Origin: Dyella sp. 2HG41-7
GTDB taxonomy: Bacteria > Pseudomonadota > Gammaproteobacteria > Xanthomonadales > Rhodanobacteraceae
Direction: 5' to 3'
NCBI RefSeq assembly: GCF_021390675.1
Contig: NZ_JAJEJV010000004.1
Location: 620,001-684,000, forward strand
Length of the DNA: 64,000 bases
Shown here: piece after piece, positions 53,043 to 61,520 of the stretch
How positions within the stretch are numbered: the stretch's first letter is position 1
Layout of the letters: each line of letters opens with the position of its first letter
Program-made: the position numbers and the translations under genes
Notes under the pieces: model-generated
What the model saw: only the letters and a program-made list of their open reading frames with translations
What the model was told of the DNA's origin: nothing
The model's database searches: none

Positions 53043-53639
53043 ATGCAAACTGCGCAAGCTAATGAAAGGTGGCAGGCGTTTTCGGAGCGGGTCGCGTATC
53101 AAGGCCGTCCCAACCTGACGGTGGACGCCTTCGATCCGGTGCCTGAAGCCATCGCACGTCTCAATGAGCGCAATGTGCACATCCTGCGTTCGCTTGCATC
53201 GTTGGATGAGCGCCGAGGCGAAAACGCCACCGACGACGACGATCCGCTGATGCAAGAGCTGCAGCGCATGGACAGCAAAATCAATGTGTTGCTCGATATC
53301 GTCGACCGCCTTCTTCTGCCTGACGCATTGTTGCCGCCGCGTCACCCGGTGAGCTTCAACGCCGTGGGTTTGGTGCTGCCGGAAAACGTGCTTCCCAGTG
53401 TCGACAACCTGTTGGTGCGTCTGCATTTCGACGCATGCCGCGCACTTCCGCTCGAACTGTTTGCGCAACGTGGAGCGTCACTTAGTGACAACAACGCTTT
53501 CGTTTACTTTTGTGAATTGAGCGAAGTGGTCGAAGATGGGTTGGAACGTTTCGTTTTTTGTCACCATCGGCGAAAAGTGGCAGAAGCCCGTTTGACGGGC
53601 GCAAATGAAAATGTGTCGGGGAGCAAGCACAGAATGTGA
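53043..53639 (+). CDS. atypical PilZ (tPilZ) domain protein
   Basis: This 198-residue cytoplasmic protein matches the atypical PilZ proteins of Xanthomonadales, which have a PilZ-like barrel with a long central helix that drives tetramer formation and often lack the canonical RxxxR c-di-GMP motif. Here an N-terminal helical part (about 20-105; LNERNVHILRSLASLDERRGE... LQRMDSKINVLLDIVDRLL) precedes a beta-rich part (about 105-180; VGLVLPENVLPSVDNLLVRLHFDACRALPLELFAQ). It lies between fliD-S-T and fleQ, so a role in motility control is likely. GGGGAG precedes the ATG. Confidence 0.78.
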   Translation: MQTAQANERWQAFSERVAYQGRPNLTVDAFDPVPEAIARLNERNVHILRSLASLDERRGENATDDDDPLMQELQRMDSKINVLLDIVDRLLLPDALLPPRHPVSFNAVGLVLPENVLPSVDNLLVRLHFDACRALPLELFAQRGASLSDNNAFVYFCELSEVVEDGLERFVFCHHRRKVAEARLTGANENVSGSKHRM

Positions 53640-54002
53640 TGGCTATCACGTCATCTGACATTCCCTAACGCCGAAATCACGTCGCCCACACGTATGGCAT
53701 GGCCCATCACATCACTGAACCGGGCGCACCGGCAGTCGTAAAGTCCGAGATAAACCCTTGATGTAAACGGTTTCTTCGCCTCGCTACGAATGTGAATTCA
53801 CACACGCGACGTGCGCGAATTCCGTCACATCGTGGACGAGTCCGCCCGCACGGTATGGCATGCCGAAAATTTTTTGGCGGACTTCTTGCTGGATTGCATC
53901 ACGTGTCACGACGGATAGCTGACACACAGGGGACAACACGACTTGGGACGGGAATCGTTGTTGTTCGACAGCAGTCGCAGTAACGCAGCAGGACTCGTGC
54001 AC
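53640..54002. other. control region upstream of fleQ
   Basis: These 363 bases hold no gene. They include an exact 12-bp palindrome TGTGAATTCACA (53791-53802), an imperfect sigma-54-like site (53875-53890), and an AGGA ribosome-binding site near 53990. Which signal drives fleQ cannot be decided from sequence. Confidence 0.5.
53875..53890 (+). promoter_or_regulatory. imperfect sigma-54-like site before fleQ
   Basis: TGGCGGACTTCTTGCT keeps the GG and GC pairs 10 bp apart and the TTGCT element but has GG in place of AC. It lies about 113 bp upstream of the fleQ start. If real, fleQ transcription would depend on RpoN. Confidence 0.4.
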
Positions 54003-55463
54003 ATGCCAAACAGCAACGTACTCATCATCGAAACGAACGGAACGCGTGCCGACATCGTCACGTCCGCCATGCAATTCATGGGCTTCTTCCCGCAGCGATG
54101 GAATGCATCCCAGCCGAACGATTCGATCTCTCACGAATGGCGAGTGGTGTATGTCGGCGGTATCGATGATGACGAGCGTTGCGATGAAGCGTTAGCGTCG
54201 CTCGACGTGCCTGCGGATCAACTGCTGGTGTTGGTCGGTTCCGATTCGCCGCAGCTGGAGCGCCTGACCAAAGGCGGCTCGCGTTACGCGGCACAGATTG
54301 AAGTACTGGATTTCCCGCTGCGCTACGAGCGCTTGGCCGAAGCCGTGCGTCGCGCGCCTTCGCTGCGTCCGGCCAGCAACCCGGCGCCTCTGCGTCTGGT
54401 GGGCAGTTCCTCGGCGATGGGTCGCGTGAATGCGCTGATCCGTCAAGTGTCGCCGTTCGATTCCAGCGTGCTGGTGCTCGGTGAGTCCGGCACGGGTAAA
54501 GAAATGGTGGCGCGCGCGATTCACGACTGCTCGCCCCGCCGCGACAAACCGTTCGTGGCGATCAACTGCGGCGCGATTCCCGCCGAGTTGCTGGAAAGCG
54601 AATTGTTCGGTCACGAAAAAGGCGCCTTCACCGGCGCGATCAGCACCCGCAAGGGTCGCTTTGAAATGGCCGAAGGCGGCACGCTGTTCCTCGATGAAAT
54701 CGGCGACATGAGCTTGCCGATGCAGGTGAAACTGTTGCGCGTGCTGCAAGAACGCATGTACGAGCGCGTCGGCAGCAACCGTACGCAGCGTTGCGACGTG
54801 CGCATCATCGCCGCCACACACCGCAATCTCGAAGCGGCCACCGCCGACGGCCGTTTCCGCGAAGACCTTTATTACCGCCTCAGCGTGTTCCCGCTGGAAA
54901 TGCCGTCCCTGCGCGAACATCTGGAAGACATGCCGGAGCTGATCGCCGAGTTCAACCAGCGTCTGCTGCGCCGGGGCCTGCAAAGCGTTCGCTTCAGTGG
55001 TAGCGCTATGCAATCGCTGCGTCAGCACACCTGGCCGGGCAATGTGCGCGAACTTTCCAACCTGGTCGAACGCCTTGCCATCCTGTATCCGAACAGCGAA
55101 GTGCGCGCGACCGATCTGCCGGAGAAATACCGCGGCGCGCAGCCGATCGACGAAACCGGCGGCAGCATTCTGCGCGCCATGCTCGACGGTCAAAACAAAC
55201 CCGCGCCGGTGAACGGCCGCAGTTTGATGGACACCGAAATCCTGTTGCCGGAAGGCGGCGTGGATCTGAAAGATCACTTGGCCGACATCGAAGTGGGTCT
55301 GATCCGTCAAGCACTCGACATCACCGACGGCGTGGTTGCGCATGCCGCCAAACTTTTGCACATGCAGCGCACGACGCTGGTGGAAAAGCTGCGCAAATAC
55401 GGTTTGCAGGCGTGTTGCCGCGCTGCAGACGCGCCGCCGCAGAGTGGCACGGCCGTTGCTTGA
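54003..55463 (+). CDS. fleQ: sigma-54-dependent flagellar master regulator FleQ
   Basis: This 486-residue protein is a FleQ/FlrA-type enhancer-binding protein. An N-terminal receiver-like FleQ domain (about 1-120) is followed by an AAA+ domain with Walker A GESGTGKE (from residue 160) and the sigma-54 contact loop GAFTGA (207-212), and by a C-terminal Fis-type helix-turn-helix ([24 protein letters not shown]). A c-di-GMP-responsive role is known for FleQ of Pseudomonas and XC relatives. It should activate the sigma-54 flagellar promoters in this window. The last codons contain the fliE promoter. The start at 54003 fits the family; an in-frame TTG at 53943 is unlikely. Confidence 0.93.
   Translation: MPNSNVLIIETNGTRADIVTSAMQFMGFFPQRWNASQPNDSISHEWRVVYVGGIDDDERCDEALASLDVPADQLLVLVGSDSPQLERLTKGGSRYAAQIEVLDFPLRYERLAEAVRRAPSLRPASNPAPLRLVGSSSAMGRVNALIRQVSPFDSSVLVLGESGTGKEMVARAIHDCSPRRDKPFVAINCGAIPAELLESELFGHEKGAFTGAISTRKGRFEMAEGGTLFLDEIGDMSLPMQVKLLRVLQERMYERVGSNRTQRCDVRIIAATHRNLEAATADGRFREDLYYRLSVFPLEMPSLREHLEDMPELIAEFNQRLLRRGLQSVRFSGSAMQSLRQHTWPGNVRELSNLVERLAILYPNSEVRATDLPEKYRGAQPIDETGGSILRAMLDGQNKPAPVNGRSLMDTEILLPEGGVDLKDHLADIEVGLIRQALDITDGVVAHAAKLLHMQRTTLVEKLRKYGLQACCRAADAPPQSGTAVA
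55445..55460 (+). promoter_or_regulatory. sigma-54 (RpoN) promoter of fliE-fliF
   Basis: TGGCACGGCCGTTGCT matches TGGCAC-N5-TTGCW at every conserved base. It lies within the last codons of fleQ, 40 bp before fliE. Confidence 0.88.
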
Positions 55464-55499
55464 AGCACTTTATAACCGGACAAGCGTTGGAAAACCGAC

Positions 55500-55832
55500 A
55501 TGAGTCAGATCGACGTCAATAGTGTGCTTTCACAGTTGCGTGCCATGGGCGCACAAGCGTCCGGCACGATGCCTGCGGTGTCGACGCCGGGTGCGTCGAG
55601 CGGTCTCGGCTCGGATTTCGGCACGCTGTTCAAGCAATCGCTCGGCGCCGTCGCCGCGCAACAGAGCGATGCGCAAGCACAGGTCAACGCGTTCGAACGC
55701 GGCGATCCGGGCGCGGACATCGTCAAAACATCGATCGCCGGACAGAAAGCGGATCTCGCGTTTCGCGGTTTGGTCGAAGTGCGCAACAAGCTCGTCGACG
55801 CGTACACCACCATCATGAACATGCCGGTTTGA
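55500..55832 (+). CDS. fliE: flagellar MS-ring/rod junction protein FliE
   Basis: This 110-residue protein is FliE, which joins the MS ring to the rod. The C-terminal part carries the family pattern (DFGTLFKQSLGAVAAQQSDAQAQVNAFERGDPGADIVKTSIAGQKADLAFRGLVEVRNKLVDAYTTIMNMPV). Its start lies 40 bp after the sigma-54 promoter hidden in the fleQ 3' end. A small 56-codon frame follows before fliF. Confidence 0.95.
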   Translation: MSQIDVNSVLSQLRAMGAQASGTMPAVSTPGASSGLGSDFGTLFKQSLGAVAAQQSDAQAQVNAFERGDPGADIVKTSIAGQKADLAFRGLVEVRNKLVDAYTTIMNMPV

Positions 55833-55839
55833 TGCAGCC

Positions 55840-56010
55840 ATGACCTTCCGTGCCAAACGCATTCTTTATCGCCAGGCCACCGAGTGCCGCAACGTGGAAA
55901 CGCCGAAAGCGAAACGGCCCGCAAGCGGCCAGATCGTGATCAATCGGCCGGTCGCCAAGCGTTTTCGCAAGATGACTTGTCCGTTCTACGAGCCGCGCAC
56001 CTTGCACTGA
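55840..56010 (+). CDS. possible 56-aa basic protein between fliE and fliF
   Basis: This is a short open frame encoding a very basic 56-residue protein with three Cys residues (RAKRILYRQATECR at the start, VAKRFRKMTCPFY near the end). It is not recognised and lacks a clear ribosome-binding site. It sits 7 bp after fliE and 70 bp before fliF. Codon choice is reasonable for this genome, but at this length the frame could be chance. It should be checked for conservation in relatives. Confidence 0.35.
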   Translation: MTFRAKRILYRQATECRNVETPKAKRPASGQIVINRPVAKRFRKMTCPFYEPRTLH

Positions 56011-56080
56011 TATCGAAGTACCCGCCTTCGCGCGGTCGATCGAACACGACACTCCCACTTACTGATTCGAAATCCGCCCC

Positions 56081-57778
56081 ATGGCCGACGCCACGCCCAC
56101 CTCTGCTCTCACGCGCCAAGATCAGCTGAAGAGCATCATGCGCAATCCCACCACGCGACTGCTCCTGCTGTTGGTAGGTGTGGCCGCTGCCGTGGCCTTG
56201 GGCGTGGGCATCGTGTTGTGGTCGCGCGGTCCGAATTTCGCGTTGCTGTACGCCGGTCTCGATCCGAAAGACGCCGCGGCGGTGACGCAAGCATTGCAAA
56301 CGAGCAACACGCCGTTCCGCCTCGGTGCGGACGGCGCGTCGATTTCGGTGCCGGCCGATGTTTTGGCCGACACCCGTTTACGCTTGGCCAGCCAGGGATT
56401 GCCGCAAGGCAGTACTGCGGGTGGCACGGTTCCGCAAAGCGATTCGCCGTTCGGCATGAGCGATCTGGCCGAAAGCACGCACTATCGCGAAATGCTGGAA
56501 ACCGATCTGGGCAACACCATCGCCGGATTGCAGTTCGTGCGCTCCGCGCGCGTGCATCTGGCCTTGCCGAAGCCGTCCGCGTTTATTCGCGACAACCATC
56601 CGGCCAGCGCATCGGTGTTGCTGACCTTGTATCCGGGTCGTCAGCTCGACAACAGCCAGGTCGCCGCGATCGTGCACTTGGTGTCGGCCAGCGTGCCGGA
56701 TCTCGATCCGTCGCAAGTATCGGTGGTGGATCAGCAAGGCAATCTGCTGACCGTTTCCGATCCGGATAGCGCCGCGGCCGTGGGCGATACGCGCATGCGT
56801 CTGACCACGCGCATGGAAAACAGTTATGCGCAACGCATCGAAACGCTGTTGACGCCGCTGGTCGGTGCGGGCCGCGTGCGCGCGCAGGTCGATGTGGCGC
56901 TCGATTTCAGCCAGACCGAAAAAGCGAGCGAGAGTTACGACAGCGCCAACCCCGCGCTGCGCAGCGAACAAAGCAGCAGCGAACAGAAAATGGATGGCGC
57001 AGGCGGCGATGTCGCCGGTGCGCTCAGCAATCAGCCGCCGAATACCGTGGCGCAACCGACGGCCGCCAAACCCAACGCCGGCACGCCGCCTGCGGCGACT
57101 GGCGCGGCCGGTGCGAATACGACGGCAAAGGCGGCTGCGACGCCGAGCGATACGTCGTCCAGCTCCACCAAGAATTACGAATTGGGCCGCACCATCAGTC
57201 ATGTCAGCGATCCCGCCGGTCGTCTGGTGCGCTTGACCGTGGCGGTCGTGGTCGACAACAAACCTGCGACGGATGGCAAGGGCAAGAGCATTCCGCTTAC
57301 GCCGCAGGAATTGCAGCATCTGACCGATCTCACCAAGAACGTGGTCGGCTTCGATGCGCAACGCGGCGACAACGTCAGCGTCGTCAACCAGGCATTCTCC
57401 GATTCGCCGGTCGACACTGCGCCGGTCGCCGAACCGTTCTGGCAGCGTCCGGGCATGCTGGATCTGATCAAGCAGGGCGCCGGCATTCTGATCGCGCTGC
57501 TGATCGCATTCGGTTTGCTGAAGCCGATGCTCAAGGGCTTGTTGCGCGGCGGCGTCGAACCGATGCCGGTCTTGGCCGGTCCTGTGCCGACCGTTTCGGT
57601 GCGCATCGCCGACGACGTGCGCGAGCACGATCGCGAAGATCAAGTGCGCATCACCTCGCCGCAAATCCAGAATATGGCGTACGAACAGAAAATCGGTCTC
57701 GCACGCAAGCTGGTGCAAGAGAATCCGAAACAAGTCGCACAGGTTGTGATGAATTGGGTGGGCGACGATGGCGGCTAA
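56081..57778 (+). CDS. fliF: flagellar M-ring protein FliF
   Basis: This 565-residue inner-membrane protein is FliF, which forms the MS ring. Two transmembrane segments frame the periplasmic part (about residues 25-45: LLLLLVGVAAAVALGVGIVL; and about 455-478: LIKQGAGILIALLIAFGLLKPM). The YscJ/FliF domain shows LLYAGLDPKDAAAVTQALQ and FVRSARVHLALPKPSAFIRD. The C-terminal tail that binds FliG follows. An Ala/Thr/Gly-rich linker (about 310-360) is longer than in many homologues. The stop overlaps fliG by 11 bp. Confidence 0.96.
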   Translation: MADATPTSALTRQDQLKSIMRNPTTRLLLLLVGVAAAVALGVGIVLWSRGPNFALLYAGLDPKDAAAVTQALQTSNTPFRLGADGASISVPADVLADTRLRLASQGLPQGSTAGGTVPQSDSPFGMSDLAESTHYREMLETDLGNTIAGLQFVRSARVHLALPKPSAFIRDNHPASASVLLTLYPGRQLDNSQVAAIVHLVSASVPDLDPSQVSVVDQQGNLLTVSDPDSAAAVGDTRMRLTTRMENSYAQRIETLLTPLVGAGRVRAQVDVALDFSQTEKASESYDSANPALRSEQSSSEQKMDGAGGDVAGALSNQPPNTVAQPTAAKPNAGTPPAATGAAGANTTAKAAATPSDTSSSSTKNYELGRTISHVSDPAGRLVRLTVAVVVDNKPATDGKGKSIPLTPQELQHLTDLTKNVVGFDAQRGDNVSVVNQAFSDSPVDTAPVAEPFWQRPGMLDLIKQGAGILIALLIAFGLLKPMLKGLLRGGVEPMPVLAGPVPTVSVRIADDVREHDREDQVRITSPQIQNMAYEQKIGLARKLVQENPKQVAQVVMNWVGDDGG

Positions 57779-58778
57779 TACGAGCCTAATCAGCGGCGCG
57801 CAGCGCGCGGCGATTCTGTTGCTGACGCTCGGCGAGAACGATGCTGCCGAAGTGCTGAAGCATCTGAGTGCGCGTGACGTGCAAGCCGTAGGCACCGCGA
57901 TGGCGACGCTCAGCAATGTATCGCGCGACCAAGTGGAACAAGTGCTCGGTCACCTCAGCGACGATATCGGTCGTCAGACCGCGCTCGGCGTGGGTACCGA
58001 GGATTACATTCGCAAAGTGCTGGTCAATGCGCTCGGCGAAACCAAGGCCGGCAGTTTGATCGACCGCATTTTGCTGGGTCGTTCCACCAAGGGCCTGGAA
58101 TCGCTGAAGTGGATGGAAAGCCGCGCCATTGCCGAGATGATCGGCATGGAGCATCCGCAGATCATCGCGCTGGTGCTGGCGCATCTGGAACCGGATCAGG
58201 CCGCGGAAGTGATTGGCTATCTGTCGCCGCGCGTGCGCAGCGACGCGGTGATGCGCATCGCTAATCTCGACGGCGTACAACCGCAAGCGCTCAACGAACT
58301 GGACGAAATCATGGAGCGTCAGTTCTCCGGCACCTCGTCCAAGTTGAAATCGGCCACCGTGGGCGGTTTGAAGGCCGCCGCGGCGATCTTGAACGCAATG
58401 GAGACGGCGCGCGAAACCGAGTTGATGACCGCAATCCGCAGTCACGACGCCACCCTCGGCACCAAGATCGAAGAATTGATGTTTGTGTTCGACGATCTGG
58501 CCGAGATCGACGACCGCAGCATGCAGACGCTGTTGCGCGAAGTGCCGTCTGCACGACTGATCATTGCGCTCAAGGGTTGCGAACCGGCGGTGCGCGAAAA
58601 GATTTTCGCCAATATGTCCAAGCGCGCCGCCGACATGCTGCGCGACGATCTCGAAGTGAAGGGTCCGGTCAAGCTCAGCGAAGTCGACGGCGCGCAGAAA
58701 GAAGTGCTGCAAATCGCGCGCAAGCTCGCCGACGCGGGGCAGATCAGTCTTTCCGCCAACGGCGATGAGTTTGTGTGA
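57768..58778 (+). CDS. fliG: flagellar motor switch protein FliG
   Basis: This 336-residue cytoplasmic protein is FliG, the rotor component that contacts the stator. It has the FliF-binding N-terminal domain (ISGAQRAAILLLTLGENDAAEVLKHLSARDVQAVG), the middle EHPQ motif (EHPQIIALVLAHLEPDQAAEVIG), and a C-terminal charged ridge (REVPSARLIIALKGCEPAVREKIFANMSKRAADMLRDDLEVKGPVKLSEVDGAQKEVLQIARKLADAGQI). Translation is probably coupled to fliF. Confidence 0.97.
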   Translation: MAANTSLISGAQRAAILLLTLGENDAAEVLKHLSARDVQAVGTAMATLSNVSRDQVEQVLGHLSDDIGRQTALGVGTEDYIRKVLVNALGETKAGSLIDRILLGRSTKGLESLKWMESRAIAEMIGMEHPQIIALVLAHLEPDQAAEVIGYLSPRVRSDAVMRIANLDGVQPQALNELDEIMERQFSGTSSKLKSATVGGLKAAAAILNAMETARETELMTAIRSHDATLGTKIEELMFVFDDLAEIDDRSMQTLLREVPSARLIIALKGCEPAVREKIFANMSKRAADMLRDDLEVKGPVKLSEVDGAQKEVLQIARKLADAGQISLSANGDEFV

Positions 58779-58811
58779 TGGGTAGAGATTTTTCCTCTCG
58801 CCGCAAACCAA

Positions 58812-58969
58812 CTCCCTCTCCCCTCCGGGGAGAGGGTTGGGGTGAGGGGCAAACCTCGCCTAATGTTTTTTCGTCGCAAAACTCACCAAAAGAAAGCCGC
58901 AACGTTAGCGTGACGATTCATGCAAGCGCGGCCCCTCACCCCAGCCCTCTCCCCGGAGGGGAGAGGGAG
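58812..58969. repeat. 'CCCTCTCCCC' inverted-repeat element, copy 7
   Basis: CTCCCTCTCCCCTCCGGGGA and its reverse complement frame about 80 bp. It fills the fliG-fliH gap inside the operon, so transcripts spanning it would form a very stable hairpin. Confidence 0.92.
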
Positions 58970-58992
58970 TTTGTTGCGCGCGAGGCTTGGTG

Positions 58993-59628
58993 ATGGCCAA
59001 CGTACTCAGCCGCGAATCGGCCACCGCATTCGATCGCTGGGAACCGCCGTCGGTAGGCGCCGCGCCTGCCGCGCAAGAGCCCGAACAAGCGCCGGGCCCC
59101 ACGGTTTACGAACTGGAAGAAATCGAACGCCAGGCGCGGGAGGAAGGCTATGCCGCGGGCTTGGCCGAAGGCCGCGCCGCCGCAAAGAAAGAATTGGATG
59201 AGCGCTTGGCGCGCCTCACCGCGCTGTGCACGTCCGCCGCGCGCCCGCTCGCATCGCTGGACGATGAGGTGGAGCGCGAACTGGCGCTGCTCACCACGGT
59301 GATCGCCCGCCGTGTGGTCGGCCGCGAATTGCAGCTCGATCCTTCCGTGATCGAGCACGCCATTCGCGAAGCCGCCGCCGCGTTGCCGTCGGCGACGCGC
59401 GAGTTGCGCGTGTGGGTGCATCCGCGCGATTTGGAACTTTTGAAAGAACTGGCTGCGACTGAACCGCACTGGCGCTTCGGCGCCAATCCCGCCCTGCAAC
59501 GCGGCGATTGCGTGCTCGAAAGCCAAAGCTCGCGTTTAGACGCACGCGTCGCGACGCGTCTGGCGGCGGTGGTCGATGCGGTGATCGGCGACGATATCGA
59601 CGACGGCGAGGACGAGGTCTCCGCATGA
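58993..59628 (+). CDS. fliH: flagellar export ATPase regulator FliH
   Basis: This 211-residue protein is FliH, which binds and restrains the ATPase FliI. It has a helical N-terminal half with Ala/Glu/Gly repeats ([26 protein letters not shown]) and a C-terminal domain ([48 protein letters not shown]). The ATG at 58993 is chosen over adjacent GTG and TTG codons. The stop overlaps fliI (ATGA). Copy 7 of the repeat ends 23 bp upstream. Confidence 0.92.
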   Translation: MANVLSRESATAFDRWEPPSVGAAPAAQEPEQAPGPTVYELEEIERQAREEGYAAGLAEGRAAAKKELDERLARLTALCTSAARPLASLDDEVERELALLTTVIARRVVGRELQLDPSVIEHAIREAAAALPSATRELRVWVHPRDLELLKELAATEPHWRFGANPALQRGDCVLESQSSRLDARVATRLAAVVDAVIGDDIDDGEDEVSA

Positions 59629-60989
59629 CCGCCGACGGCGCCGCGCAAACCAAACAACAACGCTGGCGTCGGCAACTCTCGCTGCGCACGCAGCGTGCGC
59701 AAGCGGCGCAAATACTGACGGTCGAAGGACGTCTGCGCCGCGTGGTCGGCTTGACGCTGGAAGCAGAAGGCTGCGAAGCGCCGCTCGGCGCGCGTTGCCT
59801 GGTCGATGCGGCCGATGGCAGCGCACTGGATACCGAAGTCGTTGGTTTCGCCGACGAGCGTTTGCTGTTGATGCCGGTTACCGAAATGCACGGCGTGTTG
59901 CCGAATGCGCGCGTGCGTCCGTGTTCGCGCGCGGGCAATTTGCCGGTGGGCGAAGCTTTGCTCGGCCGCGTCGTCGGCGCCGATGGCGTACCGTTGGACG
60001 GCGAAGGTCCGCTGCGCGCGGACAGCCATGCTGCGCTCAAGCGCGAACCGATCAATCCGATGGCGCGCAAACCGATCGACACGCCGCTCGACACAGGCGT
60101 ATGCGCGATCAACTCGCTGCTCACCGTGGGTCGCGGCCAACGTATCGGCTTGTTCGCCGGATCCGGCGTCGGCAAGTCCACCTTGATGGGCATGATGACG
60201 CGCTACACCGACGCCGATGTCGTGGTGGTCGGCTTGATCGGTGAACGTGGCCGCGAAGTGAAAGAATTCGTTGAACAGACGCTGGGCCACGAAGGGCGCG
60301 AGCGCGCTGTGATCGTGGCCGCGCCGGCCGATGCGCCGCCGCTGAAGCGTTTGCGCGGCGCGCAATATGCGACGGCCATCGCCGAATGGTTTCGCGATCG
60401 CGGCCAGCGCGTGTTGCTGCTGATGGATTCGCTGACGCGTTACGCGCAGGCGCAACGCGAAATCGCGCTGGCCATCGGCGAGCCGCCTGCCACCAAGGGT
60501 TATCCGCCGTCCGTGTTCGCCATGCTGCCAGCATTGGTGGAGCGCGCCGGCAACGATGCGGAAGGACGCGGTTCCATCACCGCGTTCTACACCGTGCTGA
60601 CCGAAGGCGACGATCATCGCCACGATCCCATCGCGGACGCCGCGCGTGCGATTCTGGACGGCCATATCGTGCTGTCGCGCGATCTCGCCGAAGCGGGCCA
60701 CTATCCCGCCATCGATATCGAAGCCTCGATCAGCCGCGTGATGCCGGCGGTGGTGGCGAAAGAACAAATGCGCGCCGCGCAGCGTTTTCGTCAGGTTTAT
60801 TCCGCTTATCGGCAGCGCCAGGATTTGATCGCCGTAGGCGCGTACCAGAAAGGTTCGGATGCGCAGGTCGACCAGGCCATCGCCATGTGGCCGCGCCTGA
60901 CTCGATTCCTGCAACAGGAAGTCGACGAGCCGGTTGAACTGCGCACCGCGCAAGACCGATTGGGCTCGCTGACCGCGGAGATCGCGTAA
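59625..60989 (+). CDS. fliI: flagellum-specific ATPase FliI
   Basis: This 454-residue AAA/F1-type ATPase is FliI, which powers substrate engagement by the type III export machinery. The Walker A motif GSGVGKST lies at residues 179-186, and later motifs ([65 protein letters not shown]) are strongly conserved. The start at 59625 overlaps the fliH stop; a longer frame from 59508 overlaps fliH extensively and is rejected. Its stop codon overlaps the fliJ start. Confidence 0.97.
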   Translation: MTADGAAQTKQQRWRRQLSLRTQRAQAAQILTVEGRLRRVVGLTLEAEGCEAPLGARCLVDAADGSALDTEVVGFADERLLLMPVTEMHGVLPNARVRPCSRAGNLPVGEALLGRVVGADGVPLDGEGPLRADSHAALKREPINPMARKPIDTPLDTGVCAINSLLTVGRGQRIGLFAGSGVGKSTLMGMMTRYTDADVVVVGLIGERGREVKEFVEQTLGHEGRERAVIVAAPADAPPLKRLRGAQYATAIAEWFRDRGQRVLLLMDSLTRYAQAQREIALAIGEPPATKGYPPSVFAMLPALVERAGNDAEGRGSITAFYTVLTEGDDHRHDPIADAARAILDGHIVLSRDLAEAGHYPAIDIEASISRVMPAVVAKEQMRAAQRFRQVYSAYRQRQDLIAVGAYQKGSDAQVDQAIAMWPRLTRFLQQEVDEPVELRTAQDRLGSLTAEIA

Positions 60990-61423
60990 TGGCCTCGCGC
61001 TCGGAACGACTGCAACCCGCCGTAGACCAGGCGCAGCGCCGCCAGAAAGACGCATTGCAGCGCCTGGCCGAACAGCAGCAGAAACTCGCGCACGCCGAAC
61101 AGCAGCTGGATGAGCTCAAGCGCTACCGCAACGATTACAAGCTTAGCGACGGCGGCCTGACGGTAAGCGCCTTGCTGAACCGTCAACAATTCGTCGACCG
61201 CATCGATCAGGCCATCGTGCAACAGAGCCGTTTGGTCGAGCGCATGCAGCGTCAAGTGGACGGCGCGCGTGATCGCTGGCTGCAGGCGCATGCACGCGAA
61301 AACGCGCTGGACACCGTGGTGGCGCGCTTGCGCAAGCAAGAAGACATGCGCGAACAACGACTTGAGCAAGCCGAAGTGGACGAGCGCATGCAGCACCGCA
61401 ACCGCCGCACGAGCGCGCCGTGA
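60989..61423 (+). CDS. fliJ: flagellar export chaperone FliJ
   Basis: This 144-residue protein is FliJ, a coiled-coil component that penetrates the ATPase ring. Nearly the whole sequence is charged helix with long Gln/Glu/Arg stretches (QRRQKDALQRLAEQQQKLAHAEQQLDELKRYRNDY). Translation is coupled to fliI through TAATG. Confidence 0.9.
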   Translation: MASRSERLQPAVDQAQRRQKDALQRLAEQQQKLAHAEQQLDELKRYRNDYKLSDGGLTVSALLNRQQFVDRIDQAIVQQSRLVERMQRQVDGARDRWLQAHARENALDTVVARLRKQEDMREQRLEQAEVDERMQHRNRRTSAP

Positions 61424-61458
61424 TGAAGCGCCGTGACGATATTCCGATTGCAAAACGC

Positions 61459-61474
61459 TGGCGCGCTTCTTGCT
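61459..61474 (+). promoter_or_regulatory. sigma-54 (RpoN) promoter of fliK
   Basis: TGGCGCGCTTCTTGCT keeps GG and GC 10 bp apart and differs from TGGCAC-N5-TTGCW at one position. It lies 47 bp upstream of fliK. Confidence 0.65.
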
Positions 61475-61520
61475 GCGTTGTTCGCAGTGCTATCCAAGCC
61501 AAATCATCGAGTATTCGCGC

